A stretch of DNA of 13,660 nucleotides from a candidate division WWE3 bacterium CG_4_9_14_3_um_filter_43_9 (GTDB lineage Bacteria; Patescibacteriota; CPR3; GCA-002780085), in the NCBI GenBank assembly GCA_002791435.1, contig PFXB01000062.1:683-14342 (forward strand), written 5' to 3'. The notes beneath the pieces were generated by a model. It ran no database searches. It was given only the letters and a program-made list of their open reading frames with translations, and was not told the DNA's origin. How positions within the stretch are numbered: the first letter of the stretch is position 1; each line of letters opens with the position of its first letter. This document shows, in pieces, positions 1 through 6,643 of this stretch. Position numbers and translations under genes: made by a program.

Positions 1-11
1 AAGAGGAACTT

Positions 12-527
12 TTGAAGCTGAAAAATCAAGCGGTGATTGACCAAGCCATTTGGCAGCAGTTTTGGGACAGACTGCACAATAATGAAGGTTTGATACGCGC
101 CGATAATATGCCTGACCACTTTTCCACCTTCTTTTTACCCTTGAGCATGAATCACAAACTTTTATATTTAGGTCATCACATCAAAGCTCAGGCTTGGATT
201 CCGCCCGGCGGGCATATTGAACCGGGAGAAACGCCTCAAGAAACCGTCAGAAGGGAATTTCCGGAAGAGCTGGATTATACACTCGACGCAGAAGAAACTC
301 GTTTTTTTGACATCACTATTACTCGAATAGAAAGGCCTAAATCTCCCTGTAAAACTCACTGGGATTTATGGTATCTGGTGAAATTTAATAATTCCCCAGA
401 GTTTAAGTTTGATAAAAGAGAGTTTTATCAAGCCGGCTGGTTTGATAAAGAAAAAGCCTTGGAGTTAGTGAGAATCGTCCATTGCCGCAGGGTTGTCGAG
501 AGAGTAATTGGAGAGTTTAATCTTTAG
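12..527 (+). CDS. Nudix family hydrolase
   Basis: This 171-residue protein should hydrolyse a nucleoside diphosphate linked to another group, with Mg2+ bound by the Nudix helix; the substrate cannot be told. The Nudix box runs from about G67 to Y89: G67, five residues, E73, seven residues, then R81-E82-F83-x-E85-E86. The usual Gly near the end of the box is Asp (D88). An Ile-Pro-Pro-Gly-Gly turn leads into it, as in MutT-like folds. The start used is TTG at 12, with AGAGGA just before it, but the frame stays open to the window edge, so the true start could lie upstream. The gene ends in TAG and overlaps the 3' end of prfA tail to tail by 11 bases. The family is certain; the substrate is unknown. 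Confidence 0.85.
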   Translation: MKLKNQAVIDQAIWQQFWDRLHNNEGLIRADNMPDHFSTFFLPLSMNHKLLYLGHHIKAQAWIPPGGHIEPGETPQETVRREFPEELDYTLDAEETRFFDITITRIERPKSPCKTHWDLWYLVKFNNSPEFKFDKREFYQAGWFDKEKALELVRIVHCRRVVERVIGEFNL

Positions 528-1446
528 CTTTATCTTTAAGGGTTTTTAAAGCCTCTAAAATTTCGTCAAGATCGCCGTCCAGAATCGTTTCCAGTTGATG
601 CCAAGATTTGCCAAATCTGTGATCGGTCACTCGATTTTGCGGAAAATTATAGGTTCTGATTTTTTCGCTTCGCTCTCCGGCGCCGACTTGGCTAAAGCGC
701 TTGGCATTCAATTTTTCCTGTTTATTTTTTTTCTGCAGTTGGAAGAGACGTGAGCGTAAAACATCCATAGCGCGCAAGCGGTTTTGGATTTGAGTTCGTT
801 CATCCTGACAGGTTGCGATTATTCCACTAGGCAGGTGAGTAATTCTGACCGCTGTTTCAACTTTATTAACATTCTGCCCGCCATGCCCGCCGGCACGGTA
901 AAAATCCACCTTTAAATCCTCGCGTTTAATCTCAAAGTCTCTTTCTTCGATAAACGGTAAAATCGCGACCGTGGCGGTTGAGGTATGAATTCGGCCTGCA
1001 GACTCAGTTTGCGGGATTCTTTGTACACGGTGAACTCCGGATTCAAACTGCAATCTTTCATAAGCTTTCTGACCAGAGATGGTGGCAATCACCTCTTTAA
1101 TATTTCCAATTCCACCGGAGGTTTTCGAAACCTGTTGAAACTTCCATTTCCGGTTTTCAGCATACTTCTGATACATGCGTAAAAGGTCTGCGGCAAAAAG
1201 ACCGGCTTCTTCGCCTCCGGCCGCGGCCCGAATTTCGAGAATAACTTTCCGGGTTGGGCTGTCAAGCGGTGAATCAGTGTTTTTGTGATTGAGGTTGACA
1301 TACATTTTTTCCTTCTGTTTTTTCAATTCTTCAATCTCAAGCCGGGCTAAGTCGCGCAGTTCCGGATCGTTTAATAACTTTTCATTGTTGGCAATTTCAG
1401 CCTCGAGGTTTTTCAGTTGTTGGTTTAAGAAATCTTGGTGATACAT
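517..1446 (-). CDS. prfA: Peptide chain release factor 1 (RF1)
   Basis: RF1 reads UAA and UAG in the ribosomal A site and triggers peptide release. The catalytic GGQ is at residues 189-191. The tripeptide region is P-Q-T (145-147), the P-x-T type of RF1, not the S-P-F of RF2. The C-terminal stretch with the R-T-Y-N-F-P and V-T-D-H-R signature is also RF1. At 309 residues it is about 50 shorter than the roughly 360-residue E. coli protein; what is missing is the first part of domain 1. An in-frame TAA lies a few codons upstream of the ATG, so no longer form is possible. The GGQ loop reads Gly-Gly-His-Gly-Gly-Gln instead of the common Gly-Ala-Gly-Gly-Gln. No clear Shine-Dalgarno precedes the ATG. 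It lies 204 bases downstream of rpmE on the same strand, a pairing common in bacteria. Confidence 0.95.
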   Translation of the reverse strand: MYHQDFLNQQLKNLEAEIANNEKLLNDPELRDLARLEIEELKKQKEKMYVNLNHKNTDSPLDSPTRKVILEIRAAAGGEEAGLFAADLLRMYQKYAENRKWKFQQVSKTSGGIGNIKEVIATISGQKAYERLQFESGVHRVQRIPQTESAGRIHTSTATVAILPFIEERDFEIKREDLKVDFYRAGGHGGQNVNKVETAVRITHLPSGIIATCQDERTQIQNRLRAMDVLRSRLFQLQKKNKQEKLNAKRFSQVGAGERSEKIRTYNFPQNRVTDHRFGKSWHQLETILDGDLDEILEALKTLKDKAKD

Positions 1447-1650
1447 CTTAATAATTTAAAATTAAAAATGCAAAATTTTTCAACAGTCAAAACGTAGATA
1501 GCTACCGGCTTCTGGCAACTGGCATCTGGCAGAAACAAGAGAAAATTAAGAAGATGCCAAATTTCGCCTTGTTTAAACATTGTAACATTAGATTAGAAAT
1601 TTAAAATTAAGCTTTCTCATTGTCCATTCACCTTAGGGAAAATTAGATTG
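1447..1650. repeat. A+T-rich spacer with triple 7-bp repeat
   Basis: This spacer between rpmE and prfA holds no gene. At 1511-1531 there are three tandem 7-base units, TCTGGCA, ACTGGCA, TCTGGCA, within otherwise A+T-rich sequence. Similar A/T-only strings built around TTTAAAATTAA occur near both ends (about 1451 and 1601). No terminator hairpin is seen after rpmE, so prfA could be read through from the rpmE promoter. Confidence 0.5.
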
Positions 1651-1968
1651 CTAGCGGTGGGGTTGGAGCATTTCGCGCAGAGATTTGGGGCGCTCTTCTT
1701 TTGTGTTTTCGGCATCTTTAGCTTTGCGTTTCGCAATCTTGGCGTTGAGTTCGTTTTGTCTAGCCTCCGCCTCTTTACGCAGACGGATGAATTTATCCAC
1801 CCGGCCTTCGGTATCAATAAATTTCTGCTGACCGGTAAAAAAGGGATGGCAGGCCGAACAAATTTCTACCCGGATTTCTTTTTTGGTCGAACCGGTAATA
1901 AAAGTATTGCCGCAAGCACAGGTAACTTTACAGTCATGGTAATAAGTTGGGTGAATGTCTTTTTTCAT
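1651..1968 (-). CDS. rpmE: 50S ribosomal protein L31, zinc-binding type
   Basis: L31 sits on the large subunit at the bridge to the 30S head. The first ~70 residues follow the bacterial protein closely. The four zinc ligands are C17, C19, C37 and C40 (C-x-C-G and C-x-x-C-H-P-F-F-T-G), so this is the zinc-bound (C+) form. At 105 residues it is longer than the usual ~70 because of a charged, probably helical C-terminal tail of about 35 residues rich in Lys, Glu and Arg. The stop is TAG. The ATG at 1968 has only a weak purine-rich sequence in front (AAAGAAAAG), but a consensus -10 lies just upstream. It is the first gene of the rpmE-prfA pair. Confidence 0.95.
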   Translation of the reverse strand: MKKDIHPTYYHDCKVTCACGNTFITGSTKKEIRVEICSACHPFFTGQQKFIDTEGRVDKFIRLRKEAEARQNELNAKIAKRKAKDAENTKEERPKSLREMLQPHR

Positions 1969-1994
1969 GAAAACTTTTCTTTAAACGAAATCAT

Positions 1995-2023
1995 ATTATA
2001 GAGATACTGCCTGGGAAATGCAA
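1995..2023 (-). promoter_or_regulatory. Promoter of rpmE-prfA
   Basis: On the - strand a perfect TATAAT (2000-1995) lies 17 bases after TTGCAT (2023-2018). It places the transcript start about 20 bases before the rpmE ATG. The -35 matches the sigma-70 consensus at 3 of 6 positions, so the call rests on the -10, the spacing and the position. Confidence 0.55.
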
Positions 2024-2050
2024 CTATTCGTTTTTGATTTTGTCAATTTT

Positions 2051-3258
2051 TTACGATCCGTAAGCTAATCCTGAATATTTATACGAGTCAATATCCAAAG
2101 AAAAACTATCAATTTTCCATTGATTACCGACGTTTACAACCCTCATAATCAAATTAACATCCCGCGGATCGTTCCAGGCTCCTTTTGTATTATCGTAATA
2201 CTTTCTATTTTCGGTAATATAAATAGTATAGCAATGTTAAAACAATTTGTCATTCCGATCCGCCAGCCGGCGGAGAGGAATCCCTTACTCCACACGAAGG
2301 GATCCCTCCACTTCGGTCGGGATGACATAACGAAAATCCGACATTTTGTTTTGCGGTTACTATATATCCAGTTTTTTCAGCAGAAGACGATGTGTCTTTA
2401 TAAGACAATACCTGGTAATTTGAGGTTTGGGTATTATATAGTCTTGGTGCCAGACCGTCCACTTCTCCCGAAAGAAATTCGTAGGTATTTATCTCTCTTT
2501 CAGTTACTGCTGGGGGTAAATAGAGCCAACACTTCTAAGGCTTTTCTGGACTGATGGAGGGTTTCAAAATTTTTAACAAACCCATCAACATCTAAATTTT
2601 CGGTTGGATTGGTTGAGTTGCTTTGATCGGTGAATTTGACCGTCTTTAATAGTTTATGGAAATCTTCTGTGTAGGGTTGGTCGGTATTATCCCACCAAAA
2701 GAATTCATAAAAACTATTACCACCATTGATCAATAGATATTCGGCATAATAATCTAAACCATTAGCCATTTGGAGATTACCCTTAACCAACCAAGTTGGT
2801 TTACCTCCAATAGTAGTATTTTCTTCAGTAAAGGAGTGATTGTTGAAGAATCCTTTTATTTGTTCTTTTTCAACTTCTGATCCAAATGAAATTTGTAAAG
2901 TAGAAGCAGGATAAGTTTTACTTATGTCAAACCTCAAAGTGCTTGTACCACCAGCATCTTTGGATTCTTCACTTTTTGATAAATTTGCACTCTTTGGATA
3001 TTTCAAAGTAAGTTGGAAAGTAGTACTGTTGTAGGTTGCCCAATCTTTAGTTTCATCGTTTACCGTTGCCGAATCAGTGGTTTCGTTTTCAGTGATAATA
3101 TTGAGCCGAAGGGGTTTGATGGTAATATAGCCCATCATAACTCCACCAAGTAAGAGGATAACTGCCCCAAACAGTCAGGCACAAAAGATAATCCAGTAAG
3201 GGATGTGCGAAGATTGAGGTTTGATTAATGGTTGATTTTCGGTTAGTTTTTCTTCCAT
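2051..3258 (-). pseudogene. Broken gene for membrane-anchored protein
   Basis: The family is not recognised. Reading resumes in three pieces that join into one protein of about 350 residues. Piece 1 starts at ATG 3258, after a GAGGAG ribosome site, and has a short polar N-terminus, one membrane segment (about residues 20-45) and a large outside domain rich in Ser, Thr and Asn. It contains an in-frame TGA at codon 28 (3177-3175), inside the membrane segment. Piece 2 is entered by losing one C from the five-C run at 2512-2516; without that the frame stops at TGA 2502-2500. Piece 3, beginning I-T-E-N-R-K-Y-Y-D, follows a 141-bp inserted element at 2222-2362 and ends at TAA 2053-2051. Removing the insert with one TATA copy restores the frame exactly (G-Y then I-T-E-N). 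Three separate lesions make a pseudogene the best reading; the first or second alone could have been sequencing error. Confidence 0.8.
2222..2362. mobile_element. MITE-like element, copy A (141 bp)
   Basis: It interrupts the gene at 2051-3258 and is flanked by TATA on both sides (2218-2221 and 2363-2366). The right end, read on the - strand, begins TAGTAACCGCAAAACAAAAT, and the left end is a related inverted copy near TAGCAATGTTAAAACAATTT. Inside are further inverted parts: TGTCATTCCGATC against TGTCATCCCGACC, and a hairpin TCCGCC-AGCC-GGCGGA at 2259-2274. There is no coding capacity, so any movement must depend on a transposase elsewhere. Its ends match the element at 4154-4281. Confidence 0.75.
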
Positions 3259-3310
3259 AAGAATCTCCTCAAGATTAAATTGTGAATTTTTCAAGATAAC
3301 TTCTTTGCTA

Positions 3311-3319
3311 AATATAGCA
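3311..3319 (-). promoter_or_regulatory. Possible extended -10 for the broken gene
   Basis: TGCTATATT on the - strand (3319-3311) fits an extended -10 (TG-n-TATAAT) and lies about 50 bases before ATG 3258. No good -35 is seen. The rest of the 3259-3518 spacer is A+T-rich and holds only this and the opposing promoter. Confidence 0.35.
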
Positions 3320-3459
3320 TAATTTTGCTGGTAAATAAAGAAAAGTCAATCTTACAACTATGGATGGACCCCTATGTCTTTATCTTCAAATCCGAAGAAT
3401 CGCGGTAATTTACTTCGGGAGTATAAATTGCTGCATCTCAATTTTTTCAATAAAAGTCT

Positions 3460-3487
3460 TTGCAATATTAAAATTCTGGACTATGAT
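3460..3487 (+). promoter_or_regulatory. Promoter of the small gene at 3519
   Basis: TTGCAA (3460-3465), a 16-base gap and TATGAT (3482-3487) lie in front of a GGAGGA ribosome site at 3509-3514. This gives a short leader of roughly 25 bases. Confidence 0.5.
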
Positions 3488-3518
3488 AAATCTAAAGTAA
3501 AAGTAGATGGAGGAATCT

Positions 3519-3746
3519 ATGAGTTACAATGCAAATGATCCTAACCAAAACGCTTATTGGGATGAAGAATTAGCTGGTCGTCTTGACGGCATTGCACAAG
3601 AACTGTATGGTCAAGCTGAAGAAGCTCAAAACTTAGGATTTAGCCGAGAAGAAGCTATCTATAGAAACGTGTATCGTGCGGTTTTAGAAGCTGCGAGAGC
3701 TTTAAGGGATGAAGCGGCTTATTTGCGTGCTCAACCAAGCGCTTAA
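3519..3746 (+). CDS. Small hypothetical helical protein
   Basis: The family is not recognised. The protein has 75 residues if it starts at ATG 3519, which has GGAGGA five bases before it; an ATG 12 bases further upstream overlaps that ribosome site and is less likely. The N-terminus is polar and Asn-rich (about residues 1-14). The rest is amphipathic helix rich in Ala, Glu, Arg and Leu, with no Cys, no signal peptide and no membrane segment, so it is probably a soluble cytoplasmic protein. It has its own promoter and ends in TAA. Its last ~90 bases overlap the tail of the broken HAD gene on the opposite strand. Codon use and the clean ribosome site support a real, expressed gene. Confidence 0.65.
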   Translation: MSYNANDPNQNAYWDEELAGRLDGIAQELYGQAEEAQNLGFSREEAIYRNVYRAVLEAARALRDEAAYLRAQPSA

Positions 3747-4153
3747 AATAATTCAAAATGGCAGGCCAATTTTTTACTCTGACAACGTGAGGCAAAGCGT
3801 CATTTTGGTTCCAGGGTTTTTTGAGCAGGAAGACAGTTGTGGTTGACGATGCAATATATCTTGCATGATCTAAAGAATCATCGATAAAAAAATCGAGCTT
3901 CAGTTTTTGAGTAATTTCACGCTTAAAATCAAGATGTAGCTTCCATTCATCGCGGTGCAAAACACCGGATGCGATTTCCCAAAATCCGTATTTTTTAAGC
4001 CAGTCTAAAGTGTGATGTTTAATAGCGGTTTGCCGGCAAGAGACGAAGAAAATTTTATGTCCAGCTTGACGTAGCCTGCTAAGTGTTTCTAAAGAGTAAG
4101 GTATGGGTTTGTTTTCCTGATGAAAAGAAGGCAGAAAGGTTAGCTTGATTATA

Positions 4154-4281
4154 TAGCAACCGCAAAACAAAATGACAGTTTCGTTGCAAACACCTTCGAG
4201 GTGGTGTTGCGTCTGCGGCTACACCTCGAAGGTGTAAATACGCTTGTTTGTCAAACCCGACACTTTGTTTTTAATCGGCTA
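4154..4281. mobile_element. MITE-like element, copy B (128 bp)
   Basis: It lies in the broken HAD gene with TATA on both sides (4150-4153 and 4282-4285). The left end begins TAGCAACCGCAAAACAAAAT, which differs by one base from the matching end of copy A at 2222-2362; the next three bases hold one further difference. The right end is an imperfect inverted copy (TAGCCGATTAAAAACAAAGT). Inside is a perfect 14-bp inverted repeat (4190-4203 with 4222-4235, core CACCTTCGAGGTG). The interior is unrelated to that of copy A. It has no coding capacity. Confidence 0.75.
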
Positions 4282-4324
4282 TATAATCTAAAGCCTCTTT
4301 GGCGTTTATAATCGTTCGAGAAGA

Positions 4325-4444
4325 CCACGGTCCGCCGGTTGGCGGACGTGGATGAATCGAATGATTTCGAACTCGCCGACCCGCCCCCGCCTGCCGGCGA
4401 GGCAGGAATTCGGCGGGGGGGATACCACGGCTTTAGCCGTGGTA
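4325..4444. repeat. Cluster of G+C-rich palindromes
   Basis: Three hairpins lie in the middle of the broken HAD gene. One is GTCCGCC-GGTT-GGCGGAC (4330-4347), nested in CCACG/CGTGG. The second is CCTGCC-GGCGA-GGCAGG (4390-4406). The third is TACCACGGCT-TT-AGCCGTGGTA (4423-4444), a perfect 10-bp stem. The last resembles the end hairpins of IS200/IS605-type elements, which a Y1 transposase recognises; that link is from memory of the family and not proven here. The first shares its TCCGCC/GGCGGA stem with the hairpin inside the element at 2222-2362. Confidence 0.55.
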
Positions 4445-4589
4445 GTTCATACCGGCATCATTCGTGCAATCATAGCCTTTCAGGTTTTCACGGGTGATTT
4501 TAGTATTAAACTTACGGTTGAGGCGTTTGAGCCAATACTCGGTTGAGTCGGCAATGGTGTCGTCAATATCAACACCAATCCGGTAACAA

Positions 4590-5897
4590 TCATGTTTTTT
4601 GGATAAGATTGACGGCATCTTTGAGAGAGATTAATTTTTGCTTACCCAAGCGCAGATCCTTAAGCGCTATTTTGCCGGACTTAATTTCGTCAGGACCGGC
4701 AAGAACAACAAACGGGATCTGCTTTAAACTGGCGTATTTCAGTTGCTTTTGCAGAGCATCAGTTTCAGGATAAAGCAGGGTCGAAATTCCTTTGCTCCGC
4801 AAAAAATTAGCCGTTTTTAGCGATTCAGAAAAAGTAGTTTTATCAAAGAGGGCAACCAAGACTTGAGTTGGTGTAGCCGGCAGGGTAATCATTTTACGGT
4901 CTTTTATTACTTCAATAATCCTTTCGATTCCGAAAGAACCGCCGGTGGCGGGAATTTTCTTTCCCAGAAAACGGCCAATAGTATTGTCATAGCGCCCGCA
5001 GCCGGCAACTGAGCCGACTTGACCATCTTCAACTTCAAATTCCCAAATCGGACCGGTATAATATGCCAAACCGCGGGCAATGCAGGGATTAAATTGATAG
5101 AATTGGGGATCAATCCCGGCGGTTTTTAGATAATCAAAAATCTGTTCCAATTCATTCAGTCCTTCCACGGCCGTTGGAATATCCTTTAATTTTGACCGAA
5201 ATCGTTGGATTAAGGCAGAAGTATCGTCAGAAGAACCGGTAACATCCAAGACTCTATCGACTACTTCTTTTCCAACTTTCCTTTTTTCCAAAAGCTCCTT
5301 TTTAACCATCTGCGCTCCGATTTTGGGTAGTTTATCAATTGAAAGGCAAATCGGAATAAAATTTTGTTCATTTCCGCCGGCGTACTTGATGATACCGTTC
5401 AAAAGCTTGCGGTTGCTGATTTGGGCTTTAAATTTTTTAAACCCGAGCGTTTGCAGAGCTTCGATACCCATTTGGATAAACTCAGCGTCGCAAAGAACGG
5501 AAGCGCTGCCGATAGTGTCCGCATCACATTGGGTAAATTCACGGAACCGGCCTTTTTGCGGTTTTTCCGCGCGCCAGACGTTTTGAATCTGGTACCGTTT
5601 GTAGGGCAGGGGAATGTTGGCTATATTTTCCGCCACCGCCCGGCACATGGAAATCATGACTTCATACTTCAACATAACATCACGGCCGCCGTTGTCGGTA
5701 AAACGGTAAAAAAGCTTTTCCGCCTCCTCGCCGGCTTCACCGGAGAAAATTTCCGTGTATTCCAAGGCGGGAGTTTGCAGGGGCTCATAACCGTATTTTT
5801 CAAAGACTTTTTTGAAGACGCCGATCACATATTCGCGAATTCTAACATCTTCGGCAAAGAAGTCGCGAAAACCGGAAAGTTTTTGAGGTTTTAGCAT
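4590..5897 (-). CDS. hisS: Histidine--tRNA ligase
   Basis: Class II aminoacyl-tRNA synthetase, 435 residues, which charges tRNA-His with histidine using ATP in the cytoplasm. Motif 2 is around residues 105-127 (R-A-E-K-P-Q-K-G-R-F-R-E-F). The histidine-binding HisA signature is R-G-L-A-Y-Y-T-G at 275-282, with Ala where Asp is usual. Motif 3 is G-G-S-F-G-I-E-R-I at 319-327. The anticodon-binding domain fills about 341-435. The length is normal. The stop is TGA; reading through it would meet two more TGA codons and run across the HAD active-site motif, so TGA is a true stop here. The ATG at 5897 lies five bases after the stop of the upstream gene and has no visible ribosome site, which suggests translational coupling. 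Confidence 0.97.
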   Translation of the reverse strand: MLKPQKLSGFRDFFAEDVRIREYVIGVFKKVFEKYGYEPLQTPALEYTEIFSGEAGEEAEKLFYRFTDNGGRDVMLKYEVMISMCRAVAENIANIPLPYKRYQIQNVWRAEKPQKGRFREFTQCDADTIGSASVLCDAEFIQMGIEALQTLGFKKFKAQISNRKLLNGIIKYAGGNEQNFIPICLSIDKLPKIGAQMVKKELLEKRKVGKEVVDRVLDVTGSSDDTSALIQRFRSKLKDIPTAVEGLNELEQIFDYLKTAGIDPQFYQFNPCIARGLAYYTGPIWEFEVEDGQVGSVAGCGRYDNTIGRFLGKKIPATGGSFGIERIIEVIKDRKMITLPATPTQVLVALFDKTTFSESLKTANFLRSKGISTLLYPETDALQKQLKYASLKQIPFVVLAGPDEIKSGKIALKDLRLGKQKLISLKDAVNLIQKT

Positions 5898-5902
5898 GGG
5901 AT

Positions 5903-6574
5903 TTATCTAATATCTACTTCATTTAAGCGCGGATAGTGCGGTTGACCCGAGGTTGCACTTACAATTTGTTCGAAGTTTGGCGCAACCAGGTAAAGTAGCT
6001 GGTTGGCATCAGTTGGCTGTGGTGTCGCCAGCACACCCATTCGAGCCTCAGGAACCCTTCGTTTGCTTTTATCTTCAGTTTTTCCGCTTGGGTGAAATCG
6101 TAGAACAGCCCCGCCGCGAGCAGGAACAGTGTGGACAGCTGCTATGGGTGACTCTGAACCCAAAACGAGGCCTTCGCTCTGTTGAGAATTTGATAGACGT
6201 GTATCAGCAGCGTTTTGCACAAAAACTGTCTGTTGTGCCTTTGCAGAAAAGGGTGTATAAGCGGTTGGATCAGATCTATCAAGAAGTGTTAAATCAACAG
6301 CAGTTCCTATTTCTGGAGGAGTTAATTCGACCAATTGTGCCTGATCCATAATCTCCTGCCCAAAATTATCTACCAATTCTTGATAAGCTGGAGTTTCGGC
6401 TAAATCCGGCCGTTGTTTTAACAAATCATTTAGATCATAAATATTTACTAGATCATTAGATCCTTCTTTTTTATTAAGCCTGAAAAGCGCCAAAGCTTCC
6501 GCTACGACCGCGGCTCCAAAGAAACCTGCAGCAGTTGCATAAGTTAAAAATTCTCTTCGAGTCATACCTGGCAT
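5903..6574 (-). CDS. Unknown protein with twin-arginine-type signal
   Basis: The family is not recognised; 223 residues. The N-terminus has T5-R6-R7-E8-F9-L10, which fits the Tat motif (S/T-R-R-x-F-L-K), then a hydrophobic stretch at about 12-31 and a basic segment (R-L-N-K-K). The protein is therefore likely exported or anchored with its bulk outside. The rest is hydrophilic, rich in Gln, Ala, Pro and Thr, with two Gln-Gln pairs and no Cys, so it may be partly disordered. The start is clear: AAAGGAG lies eight bases before ATG 6574, under a near-consensus promoter. It is the first gene of the operon with hisS, five bases apart, and is divergent from the large GHKL-transglutaminase gene, which also carries a twin-arginine motif. 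A shared role with that protein is inference from position only. Confidence 0.7.
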   Translation of the reverse strand: MPGMTRREFLTYATAAGFFGAAVVAEALALFRLNKKEGSNDLVNIYDLNDLLKQRPDLAETPAYQELVDNFGQEIMDQAQLVELTPPEIGTAVDLTLLDRSDPTAYTPFSAKAQQTVFVQNAADTRLSNSQQSEGLVLGSESPIAAVHTVPARGGAVLRFHPSGKTEDKSKRRVPEARMGVLATPQPTDANQLLYLVAPNFEQIVSATSGQPHYPRLNEVDIR

Positions 6575-6614
6575 AAAATTTTCTCCTTTATAAAATCTAA
6601 AGGAACATGATATT

Positions 6615-6643
6615 ATTATATAACATTAGAGGGAAAATACCAA
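6615..6643 (-). promoter_or_regulatory. Promoter of the hisS operon
   Basis: On the - strand TTGGTA (6643-6638), 17 bases and a perfect TATAAT (6620-6615) give a strong sigma-70-type promoter, followed by AAAGGAG and ATG 6574. The -35 box reaches the first base of the start codon of the divergent gene at 6643, so transcription or regulation of the two directions probably interferes. Confidence 0.65.

Larger units (their letters stand above)
3655..4618 (-). pseudogene. HAD-family phosphatase gene, split by insertions
   Basis: The two halves of one HAD hydrolase (5'-nucleotidase NT5C-like) lie either side of about 260 bases of inserted sequence. The N-terminal half starts at ATG 4618, overlapping the end of hisS by 29 bases, and carries motif I, D17-I-D19-D20-T21. 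It runs into a hairpin and stops at TAA inside it (4433). The C-terminal half (from about 4145 down) has motif II (F-F-V-S-C-R), a motif III Lys region and motif IV (F-F-I-D-D-S). Between them lie a 128-bp MITE-like element and G+C-rich palindromes. Removing the element with one TATA does not restore the frame, so a small indel is also likely. The last ~30 residues overlap the + strand gene at 3519-3746 and may not be native. An intact ancestor would have been a cytoplasmic nucleotidase or phosphatase of about 190 residues, cotranscribed with hisS. Confidence 0.8.

Noticed and set aside
2250..2462. 70-residue - strand reading frame
   Set aside because: It is a composite: the first half is the out-of-frame middle of the broken membrane-protein gene and the second half is the inserted MITE-like element.
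2120..2554. 144-residue + strand reading frame
   Set aside because: It is antisense to the broken gene and runs through the inserted element; it has no ribosome site and no recognisable motif.
3175..3177. Selenocysteine at the in-frame TGA
   Set aside because: The site is in a membrane segment with no redox motif, no SECIS-like hairpin is evident just after it, and the gene has other lesions.
4310..4410. tRNA-like look (TTCGAA-type loop and paired arms)
   Set aside because: No cloverleaf with acceptor, D and anticodon arms can be drawn; the pairing is explained by two separate palindromes.
5364..5894. 176-residue + strand reading frame
   Set aside because: It is the antisense shadow of hisS, which is certain from its motifs.
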